This document shows, in pieces, positions 34,834-43,551 of a stretch of DNA of 64,000 bases. The notes beneath the pieces are model-generated. The model did not search any database, was not told the origin of the DNA, and saw nothing but the letters and a program-made list of their open reading frames with translations. The first letter of the stretch is position 1. Every line of letters begins with the position of its first letter. This DNA is from Colocasia esculenta (taxonomy: Eukaryota > Streptophyta > Magnoliopsida > Alismatales > Araceae). The stretch covers positions 101,903,698 through 101,967,697 of the forward strand of contig CM024758.1 in assembly GCA_014218235.1 (NCBI GenBank), given 5' to 3'. Both the position numbers and the translations under genes were made by a program.

Positions 34834-35133
34834 ATACCATTTGGATGTTCGAAGGTTTCCCTGAAATGAAACATCAAGCTTTAGGTACCCAAGTTCTTAT
34901 GGGTCCTGTTGGTTAGTGTCTCAATTTTTCTTTTAATTATCCATTTTTTGTGTTTGGTTGACAAGTTATTTTACTGTGACCTAGTCTGTTGCAATGGCTA
35001 CAACATGTTGTTTTAGTTACCCTTTCATACGGAACATACTTAAAGTTTGATTTATATGAAGTACCTTGTTCAGCTACAAATTAGGAGTAGGATACGTTTT
35101 AGGGTATACTATTGTGTCTTCATTATCTGGGGG
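34834..35133 (-). pseudogene. 3' end of gag of element C (left of the solo LTR)
   Basis: Matches element A at about 2830-3095 (shared TTAGGTACC-AAGTTCTT and TATACTATTGTGTCTTC-type stretches). It is interrupted at 35133 by the solo LTR and resumes at 38904. No long frame remains. Confidence 0.6.
35129..35133. repeat. Target site duplication GGGGG (left) of the solo LTR
   Basis: GGGGG, repeated at 38904-38908. Confidence 0.85.
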
Positions 35134-38100
35134 TGTAAGGCCCCCGGTTTTTCGTCCTTTTCTTTTATAAGTACCTTATTGTGCGAATGTTTAGGTGTCA
35201 TGTATGTAGCTAGATATACATATGCATATAACTTGTGCGTGTAACTAATCGTATGCGTATACATATAAAACTTTTATTTTATGCATGCATGTAATGTATG
35301 TATATACATATATGCTATCTATGCTATATATATATATATATATGATATTTACTTAAGTGGTAAATTAGGTGTATGATGTGTTGCTCATATTATATATGTT
35401 GTATTAAATGAAGATTGGTATAAAAGTGTGCATTTGTGTGTATAATTATTTAGTAAGTGTTGTTCATTTCATTGTGAAGATAGTATGTGCATTATACCGA
35501 GCACATTATATACCATCTTGACTATTTATGAATACATGTGTGTACTTAGTTGTATATATATATATATATATTATATATATTGTTTGGTTGCATGATGTAA
35601 TTGGTGTGTACATTATACCCTATGTATTGCATACATGTACATAAGAAGGACTAGGGTTTCTGTGAATTTTATGTTCTGGCCGAAGACCATGTTGGCGGCA
35701 ACATCTGTGGACGTCAAGGATAAGTAGGCGGCGACATCGATGGACGCCAACTATTATTATGAACGTCCGTTGATGTAGACGTCTACTTCCCTGACAATTT
35801 TCTGAGCAGCTGCATGGTGTGCCATGCCTCCGATTGGGGGATGCCAACCACCCCCAACGGCTCCTTCGCCCCTTCCAAGACAGACCCCATGTCTTGTCTA
35901 TATGACCACCCACCCCTTGCAACCTAGAAGTCCCTTTGGCCCTTGCAAGAGGGGAAGACTCTGGCCCCAAAAGGTGAGAAAAACCTAAAACCCTGAGAGC
36001 TGTGAGGAAACCGAACTTGGGAGGCTTTGATCCAGCGGTTTGGAGCTTCTTCCGGAGATCTACTTCGACAAGGAGGGAGTCTATACAAAGGAGAAGGCTT
36101 CCCCAACCTTGCTTTGGAGTCTTCTTCGACCTAGAACCCGTGTGAGGGAGGTTTTGGAGGCTTCTTGGCTCTGCCGAGGAGAGCTTCTCCGGCCTTTTGA
36201 TCCCCTTGGAGGTTTTTCCAAAGGCAAGTAACCCTTGCACCTTGTCCATGTATGTGTCTAGGTGGTTTCTATCATTTTTAAGGATTTTTCTCGTGTCCTG
36301 GATCCCCTACATTCACCATTCTTTGGAGCTCGGACTGTGTTTTTGCACAGGCCGAACTTGACGGCAAGATCCCTTGCCGTCGAGATCTTCAGTTGGCGGC
36401 CAACGATAATGCCGTTAACCCCTTCTGGACGGCCAGACTATGCCGTTAAGTTCTTCAGGGCAGAACAATGAGCTGTTCTCCCTTGTATATGATTAAATTC
36501 CGAATGTTTTCGCATGAGGATATATTGTAAACACTATGTGTTATGTATTATGAGTAATGGGATATAATGTGAGACTTCCATGCATTTTTGTAAATCATGT
36601 GAATTGTTAGGATATTTAAAATGCATGTTAAATAAAACTTGGAACATGTTAAATTGCTGTTTGTATGATCCATGAGGAAATTAGATGCCATAAATTTTCT
36701 ATGACATGTATATGTATGTCAGTCCCTGCCCCGAAAATTTGGAAATTTTCCCTTGGCCATGCAATTTGTTACAATTTTTGTATTGGAAATAGGAAGCATG
36801 TGTAGATCCCTATAAAAATCCTAGTAAATAGCATGATGTGAGATAAATTTGGGAAAAATTTATGTGATGTTATGAATGTTATGTACATGACTGTGGATTT
36901 TCAAATCAGACTTTGATGTGGTGCTTCCATGATAAATTGATTTATTAAGAGCATGCAAATGAGTATTCCATTTTCTATAAATCTTGTATAGCTCATAAAA
37001 ACATGAAAATTTGCATATATGTTCTGAAACCCGAAAACAGCATGTGGTTAAAATTTAGGTGATTTGGATAATAGTAGCTTACATTGTGAGATTTCCATGC
37101 GAATTGTGCCATGTAAATCATGCTTTCATGATTATGGTAAATGATGTGATTTTTTTTCCAACCTAATTAATGTGAGTTACTGAAGGTTAATTCCTGTCCA
37201 TAATAGTATCATGTTTAAGAAATTGATCCATGTATTGATAGTAAAGGACTCAAGTTATGTGTAAAAATCGTGCGTGTGTTAAGAATTGGAAAATGTGTAA
37301 TTTGTGCCGTGTGTGACACTGCTTCCATAGAGGGCCTTGGAACCGTACCGTGGTAAAGTCCCCACGGGAAGGTTCAATGTGTATGTGTATCCTATGGGCA
37401 TTAGGATGAAATCCTGGTGGCGGACAAGTACCGTCGATAGGGTGGAGAGGGCTTCTCCCGGTCTGCGCAGTACCAAGGCTTATCACTATATTGCCTAGGT
37501 GATAAGTATGTGTTATGTGTTATGTGTTATGTGTCCTTCTAATGGTGGTTTGGACTATGTGTCACGGCATATAAATGTGAAATGTGAATGTGTATATGTG
37601 AAGATTGTGTAAGTGCCATGTGGACATGTGCAAAGTGAAAGATGTGTACATGTGAATGTGTAAATGTGTAACATGTGAAACCAATGTGTTAAAGTGTAAA
37701 ACTGTGATTCCTAATGTGATAATGTTAGAAACATATTAGAACAGCAAGCTAATTAGATAAGCAATCATGTTATTGTGTGCAAGAATGTCTATAGAATCCA
37801 TGCTAGAACCTTCCTTCATGATGTGCAAAAACCATGCCTAAATTGCTCTCATGATGTGGTATGAATGAGACAAGTTCTTAATTGAGTTCATATGTTAAGG
37901 AATGAGAAAAGAACATGTGTTAGATTAGTTGCTTGTTTGAACATAATTCATATGTTATGAAACTAGTAGAAGCATTATGCTAGACTTGTCTTGAATAACA
38001 ATAGATATACGTAGAAGGTGTAAGAGAGTGAACCATGTGATGTGAATATGTTAAGAGTGTGAAATGAACTTGCATGTTATGAGACTTCTAATCCATGTCA

Positions 38101-38903
38101 AAACAGCAACCTTAATGCATGTGAAATGATAGTTAGCATGTGCTACCATGTGTAGAAACCATGACGGTAGTGTTTCCTTTCATGCATATGAGAACCTCAT
38201 GTTTAGTTGTTTCATGTTTTAGTTAATTAGAAATGTAGCTTTCATGTGATTGGATGAGTAGAACATGTGATAGGTAGTTTAATTTGAAAAGTATAAATCA
38301 TGTTCCATGTGCTTTAAATTTTGTAGAAATACCCTGACAGGTTGTGTTAATATCACCTAACCTTGCTACATGCTTCGATTGAATGTGAATGCCTATATGA
38401 TGTATGCATGTATGAAGTGCATGGTGTTATTTGCTGAGTCTTTTAGACTCACTCCTTGCTTCGGCGTACAGGTTTAGTAGGTGACCCTACATCTTTTGGA
38501 AGAGACAGTGGGGAGCGACTCCGAGCGCGGAGAGTAGCTTGGCGGAGTCGTTATTGTCATATTTTGCTTTCATAGTATGTAATTTGAGGCATTGTATTGA
38601 ACTGTTATGTAATTGTGAACAAACTACGTAATTTGATGTTAGAATTGTAGTTATGTGGACAATGTACCTTGTTTAAAATTTCAGTTAAGTAAGCTTTAGC
38701 TTTCCTTTATTTGCTATATGGACTGTGGATGTCAATGTGGATGATGAAATGAAAGACAGTAGTTCTTTTCTTCCGCTACTCTGTACTTATATTTGTGTAC
38801 ATCTCAATCGAATGATAGTGTCGGGTAAATGTCCCGCTGTGGTGATCTTCGTCGTGCCGACGTGGGTTGGTACAACCGTACCGGCATAACGAGGGTCGTC
38901 ACA
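35134..38903 (+). mobile_element. Solo LTR of a third Tekay-type family (3770 bp)
   Basis: Starts TGTAAGGCCCCCGG and ends GTCGTCACA. It is flanked by GGGGG on both sides, with no internal region. It shares landmarks with the Tekay LTRs: the GGCGTCC-type GC block (35690-35790), the leader segment ending at GCAAGT (36224), and the GACTCACTCCTTGCTTCGGC block (38448-38467). Overall sequence differs clearly from Tekay-1 and Tekay-2, so it is a separate family. It formed by recombination between two LTRs. Contains no gene. Confidence 0.9.
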
Positions 38904-38908
38904 GGGGG
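38904..38908. repeat. Target site duplication GGGGG (right) of the solo LTR
   Basis: Matches 35129-35133. Confidence 0.85.
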
Positions 38909-40410
38909 TGTATAGCCTAATCCTTGTTTTCTTTTTCTGAACGTCTAGCACCTTTTAATATTAAGGAATTTTTCCCATTGGTGAATTTTTCTAATGTACT
39001 AGATAGTTTTTCATTTTCTTATGTTAGAGTTTTAATTTTTGTTTTTAATTTGTCTAAGGTTTCTTATTTTTCTAATTTTATTATTTGTTTATTTTATCTT
39101 TCAGATCTTCGCATAACATATCGTTTTTTCTCTTTAAGTTCATTGATTTGCTTCTCTAGTTGTTCATTTTCAGATTTTAAGTCTGAATTTGTGTTTTCTA
39201 GGCAAGCATGATTTTTCTTTGTCATTTTTAGTGATTTACACACGCTTCTTCCAATTGTCAAAATCAGATTCAGTACAAGAAGTGAAGGAATCAAATGTTA
39301 CCTTTTCATCGATGTTTGTCATGAAGGCCAGGTTGGCCTTTTCTTCCTCCTCTTCACTTGAGATAGACTCGCTGTCAGAGTCGCTGCTATTGCTCCAAGC
39401 TGCTGCTATCGCTTTCTTTTTATATCTTCTGAATTTCCTAGAACTGTCTTTCTTTTTTAATTAAAATTTCTTGAGCTTCGGACATTCTGCTTTGATATGT
39501 CTGGGCTTCTTACTTTCATAGCATATGGGCTCAGCTTTCTTTGGATCCTTTACTTCTAGCTTCTTAAAGTGCTTATTTTTCTTGAAATATCTTCTACCGC
39601 TGATACTTCTTCTTTTTGGCTAAGATTGGTTGTAGCCTCCTAGACAGCATTGCTTCTTCATCTTCGCTGTCTTTATTGCTTTCATTGTTATCTGAAAATT
39701 CTTCTGATGAGTTTTCTTCACTTGAGAGCATTTGAGTGTTTCTTCCTGCTCGAAGACTCTCCAGTCTCTCCATGTTGATTTCATGGGCCATAAGGGACCC
39801 ACAAGTTTCTCCAATGACATCCTCTTCAGGTCATTGGCTTCTTCTTTGGCTGTTACTTTGAGAGTCCAAGCAGATGGTAGAGATCTCAAAATTTTTCTTA
39901 CCATGTCTCCTATTTCGTAGGTTTTTCCAAGACTGGCTAACCCATTTGTGATGTCTGTAAATCTGCTAAACATTTGGGTTATTGACTCTCCTGGCTGCAT
40001 CTGAAATCTCTCATATTAAGTCACCAGTATGTCTATCCTGGTTTCCTTGACTTTGTCAGTGCCTTCGTACGTGATCCTGAGCTTTTCCCACATTTCCATG
40101 GCGGATTTATAGGTGAAAATTCTGTTGAATTCCTTCTTGCTGAGTGCACAACATAGAATGCTCTTGGCTTTGCAGTTTAGGGAGATATTTTTCTTGTTGT
40201 CTTCAGTCCACTTATCTCTTTCATTTGTAACCAACAAGTCTCCTTCTTCAACTATTGACCAGATTTGATAGTCGAGTCCTTATAGAAAGTACTCCATTCT
40301 AGTCTTCTAGTATGTGTAGTCTTCTCCATCGAATAGAGGTGGCCGGTTGACAGACTGACCTTCGGAGTGACCTTGGGCTGCCATCTGATCTTTTCTCTTC
40401 ATCGTTGGAT
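38904..40410 (-). pseudogene. gag of element C (broken)
   Basis: The likely start is in MKRKDQMAAQGHSEGQSVNR (40307-40537 frame), followed by PPLFDGEDYTY. 40016-40237 reads YKSAMEMWEKLRITYEGTDK, 39620-40000 reads SITQMFSRFTDITNGLASLG and KILRSLPSAWTLKV, then an acidic Ser/Glu tail. The zinc knuckle near 39490-39535 has Ser in place of the second Cys and Arg for the usual Gly, so it would not bind zinc normally. A Lys/Glu coiled coil is at 39094-39294. Interrupted by the solo LTR at 38904. Confidence 0.75.
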
Positions 40411-40433
40411 CTTCTTCTTTGTCGAAGAGACTG

Positions 40434-40445
40434 GCTCTGATACCA
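40434..40445 (-). other. Primer binding site of element C
   Basis: GCTCTGATACCA on the plus strand (TGGTATCAGAGC), two bases from the 5' LTR end. Confidence 0.88.
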
Positions 40446-40447
40446 CT

Positions 40448-40632
40448 TGTTGCCCAGCTAGCAAGCCCAGAGGGGGGGTGAATGGGATTCCTAAAAATAT
40501 TGAGTACCTTAAACCTATTCACAAAACAGTCACACAAAACACACTTCGATGGGTGTTAGAGTTAGTAAAGAAAGATAGTAAACGCAAAGCAAGCACACAG
40601 ACCACACAGAGAATTATCCTCGTTCGGACCTC
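40448..40632 (-). mobile_element. Start of the 5' LTR of element C, cut by the CACTA element
   Basis: TGTTGCCCAGCTAGC..., matching 3561-3728 and then the first bases after 15129 (ATTATCCT..GTTCGGAC). It stops at 40632, where CACTACAAGAAAA begins. The remainder is expected right of the window. Confidence 0.85.
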
Positions 40633-40645
40633 CACTACAAGAAAA
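40633..40645 (+). repeat. CACTA terminal inverted repeat (left)
   Basis: CACTACAAGAAAA, the classic plant CACTA end. The partner end lies beyond the window. Confidence 0.9.
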
Positions 40646-40649
40646 TGCG

Positions 40650-41145
40650 CTTTTAGAGACCGAATCTGAGACCGAATTATTCAGTCACTATTCGGTCTCA
40701 GATCTGAGACCGAATAGTGACTAAAAAATATCAGTCACTATAGTTTAGATTTAGTGACCGAAAATATTTCAGTCACAATTCGGTCTCAGATCTGAGACCG
40801 AATAGTGACTGAAATATTTTCGGTCACTAAATCTATGAAGGCGGGTTTGGGGTGACATTTTGTGTGACGGAATATTTCGGTCTCAGATCTGAGACCGAAT
40901 TGTGACCGACTGGCATTCGGTCACAATTTTGGCGCGTTTAGAGACTGAATAGTGACTGAAATATTTTCAGTCACTAAATCTATGAAATGGCGGGTTTGGG
41001 GTGAAATTTTGTGACCGAATATTTTGGTCACAAATTTGGTCTCAGATCTGAGACTGAATTCTGACCGACTGGCATTCGGTCACAAATTTTTGGCGCGTTT
41101 AGAGACCGAATAGAGACCGAAATATGTCGGTCACATTTCGATCTC
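40650..41145. repeat. Subterminal repeat region with long palindromes
   Basis: Words GGTCTCAGATCTGAGACC, AGTGACTGAAATATTTTCGG and their complements recur. A 40-bp perfect palindrome is at 40683-40722. A palindrome of about 88 bp with one mismatch is at 40747-40834, and shorter ones are near 40876-40899 and 41038-41060. Subterminal repeats in CACTA elements bind the accessory transposition protein. Confidence 0.9.
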
Positions 41146-41501
41146 TAAACCTCCTTATCCACCGTCCGCACCCCTCCTGTGTTTTCTCTCGCCGACGCCG
41201 ACACCTCCTTTCTTCTCTCTCCCTCTCTCTCACCGGCGACGACATCGTGCTATCGTCGCCGCCACGCGCTCCGTTGCCTCTCCTCTTTTCTCCCTCTCTC
41301 TCTTGTTCGCCCCAACCGGAGGCCGGTGTCGTCCTTTCCGTCCGTCCCGGACATCGCCGGCGTCGTCGCCACTGCGCCAGGTCCCTGCCGTCGCCCCGAC
41401 TGTGCCGAGGATCGTGGTCTTCACCCCGTCTGCGACCAGTCCCCGCCCGGTTGCAGCCAAGTAGCCGTGGTCATCAGACCCCGTCGCCATCACCATCGTC
41501 G
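41146..41501 (+). other. GC-rich probable first (non-coding) exon of the CACTA transcription unit
   Basis: Abrupt rise in GC with CCGTCGCC-type words, ending ATCGTCG followed by GTAAGTTG, a strong splice donor at 41502. No ATG-led frame fits the transposase, so it is probably a 5' UTR exon. The ORFs at 41124-41591 are compositional. Confidence 0.45.
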
Positions 41502-41505
41502 GTAA

Positions 41506-41690
41506 GTTGTCTCTCTCTCTCTCTCTCTGTGTCAGTGGCCTCTCTCTCTCTCTCTCTCTCTATCTATATTTGTGTGTGTGTGTATGTGTGAGATGGCGGA
41601 GGGGTGCTCCCCCTTTTGTGTGTATGTTTGTGTCTATATGTGTGTGTATGTGTGTGAATGTGTCTGTGTGTGTGTGTACGGCGGGGGCCG
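41506..41690. repeat. TC and TG microsatellites
   Basis: (TC)n at 41508-41562 followed by TGTG/TATG-rich DNA to about 41680, in the probable first intron. Confidence 0.9.
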
Positions 41691-41724
41691 ATCGGTGGGG
41701 CTGAGGGTAACCGGCTGCAAGAGG

Positions 41725-41955
41725 GGGGGAGGGAGGTGGGGTGCAGTGGGGTGGGGGTTTGGGGCAGTGGGGGCGGGGGGGTGATGTGCAGTGGGGTGGG
41801 GGTTTAGGGGCAGTGGGGGCGGGGGGGTGATGTGCAGTGGGGTGGGGGTTTAGGGGCAGTGGGGGCGGGGGGGTATGTGCAGTGGGGTGGGGGTTTAGTG
41901 GCAGTGGGGGCGGGGGGGTGATTTGCATGGGGTGGGGGTTTAGGGGCAGTGGGGG

Positions 41956-42005
<50 letters not shown>

Positions 42006-42295
42006 GGTGATGGGCATGGGGTGGGGGTTTAGGGGCCGTGGGGCGGGGGGGTGATGTGTAGTGAGGTGGGGGTTTAGGGGCAGTGGGGGCGGGGGGGGAT
42101 GTGTAGTGGGGTGGGGTTTAGGGGCAGTGGGGCTGATGTGCAGTGGGGTGGGGGTTTAGGGGCAGTGTGTGGTGGGGGCAGTGGGGTGGTGGTTGAGGGG
42201 TTCGTAGGGTGGGGGTTTAGAGGATGTGGTTTAGGGGGTAGTGTGTGGGTGGGGCTGAGGGTAGCCGGCTGTAGGAGGGGGGAGGGAGGTGGGGT
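41725..42295. repeat. G-rich minisatellite with a 48-base G run
   Basis: Units of about 46-47 bases (GTGCAGTGGGGTGGGGGTTT then AGGGGCAGTGGGGGCGGGG) repeated across the interval and decaying towards the right. An unbroken G run occupies 41957-42004. No gene: the open frames here are translations of the repeat. Confidence 0.9.
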
Positions 42296-42302
42296 GCAGT
42301 AG

Positions 42303-42539
42303 GTAGATTCTTGCCAGTTATTGAGGTGAGAAAGTCCAGTCATTATATAGAAGAAGAAGTTCTATGAAATATCTGATGTTGGACTGTTCCAACATGCCTC
42401 CACACGTGCAAACAAGCCCGCTTTGATATCATGATAACAGACCTATTATCTCAACCTCAAAACCTATGTGTTGAGGTGAGAAATCCCGATCATTATATAG
42501 AAAGAAAATTCCATCTTCGATGTGGGACTATTCCCAATA
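42303..42539 (-). mobile_element. TRIM-like mini LTR element
   Basis: Two related blocks of about 90-108 bases (42303-42394 and 42432-42539) both carry TGAGGTGAGAAA, CATTATATAG and GATGTxGGACTxTTCC. They are separated by 37 bases (42395-42431). On the minus strand the spacer begins TGATATCAAAGCGGG, close to the initiator-Met primer site. One block edge has TA for TG. This is the layout of a TRIM: LTRs, PBS, almost no interior. The left block is shortened or diverged at its far edge. Confidence 0.5.
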
Positions 42540-42613
42540 TGTTGACAGTATATGCTTAGTTTACTAGCATACTCAAATGCAATTAAGATTGATGGGCATG
42601 TTTTTTTATGTAC

Positions 42614-42725
42614 CTTGGTTGTAGTCCAAGCGACCGCTGGAATAGTTACAACTATCCAGTACTCCCCAACGGAAAAAATTGGCTTTGTCTCCTCTACATA
42701 TTCTTTTACAAATTTTGGAGCATAT
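42614..42725 (-). pseudogene. Captured alpha-amylase exon fragment
   Basis: On the minus strand the 112 bases after an AG at 42727-42726 read RYAPKFVKEYVEETKPIFSV then GEYW. After a one-base deletion they continue as a Ser-Cys-Asn-Tyr stretch and LDYNQ, ending at a GT donor (GTACAT at 42613). This closely resembles the plant alpha-amylase (AMY2-like) segment around the catalytic VGEYW, by memory of the family. The exon is bounded by consistent splice sites, lies antisense in the CACTA first intron, and no neighbouring amylase exons are recognisable. It cannot encode an enzyme. Confidence 0.7.
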
Positions 42726-42789
42726 CTGGACATTGTGGAAAATATTATGAGCTTGAGCTTTTATGACTCACAACAAGCCAGCAAGCAAG

Positions 42790-42855
42790 CATTAGGCAAT
42801 TTCTATTGAGGTTCACTTACCCCTTGGCAATTTCTATTGAGGTTCACTTACCACT
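42790..42855. repeat. Direct duplication of about 33 bases
   Basis: GGCAATTTCTATTGAGGTTC plus ACTTACC occurs twice in tandem, at about 42794 and 42826. Confidence 0.85.
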
Positions 42856-43158
42856 AGTCGGGTTTATTATTGCACTTGTTTATATGTATGATATTGTTTT
42901 CATTTTTTTTCATATTTATGTGGTTTATTTATTGTGCTTGTTTATATGTATTGCACTTATTACTATAATGCAATTCATTTACAAGGTATGCTTAGTTTAT
43001 TTTTTTTTTAACACTGCACACACTTCACGAGAGTGTGTTAAGCCCGTGTCAATGAACCTCCTATTCAAGACTTTGGGATTGATGTGCACGAGTCTTATTT
43101 TCAAAGATGAGAACGTGTATATCTAACTCAAAGTCCTGAATGTCCCGTTTTGGACAGT
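42856..43158. other. AT-rich intronic DNA, nothing recognised
   Basis: Probable first-intron sequence of the CACTA transcription unit. I see no gene or further repeat. Confidence 0.4.
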
Positions 43159-43429
43159 TTGTGAATGTTTGATCGCAGTTAGGTGGTCATTTACTATGTG
43201 CTTGTATTATTTGTTGAAAATTTCGGGTGTGTCTACTCACTCCTCTCTGATATACCTTTATTGATTTAGAATATTTTCTTAACCACTTATTAGTAAGTGT
43301 TTAAGAAAATATCTTAATCAATAAATATTTTTGGTATATCAGAGAGGTGTGGGGAGATGCTGCCGAAATTTTCAGCAATAACACAATCACATAGTAAATG
43401 GTCATTTGAGTGCGATCAAATATTCACAG
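43159..43429. repeat. 270-bp foldback (imperfect inverted repeat)
   Basis: The left arm 43159-43289 and right arm 43294-43429 are complementary along their length. Matching blocks include TTTGATCGCA, CATTTACTATGTG, TTGAAAATTTCGG, CTCTCTGATATACC and ATATTTTCTTAA, joined by a 4-base loop. It may be a small inverted-repeat element. An RNA of this region would fold into a long hairpin. Confidence 0.8.
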
Positions 43430-43551
43430 ATGGGTAAAAAGTGATAATCTAAATAATAAATCCTTCCTATTCATTTCGGTTGCGTCGAAGGATGTGTGAT
43501 TTAGATTTTAAAGTTATTTGTCTATTGATATTGTTTGGGCGTAGGACAGCA

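Noticed and set aside
41124..41928. Ser/Arg-rich and Pro-rich ORFs on both strands
   Set aside because: They translate TC/TG microsatellites and the G-rich minisatellite. Composition alone explains them.
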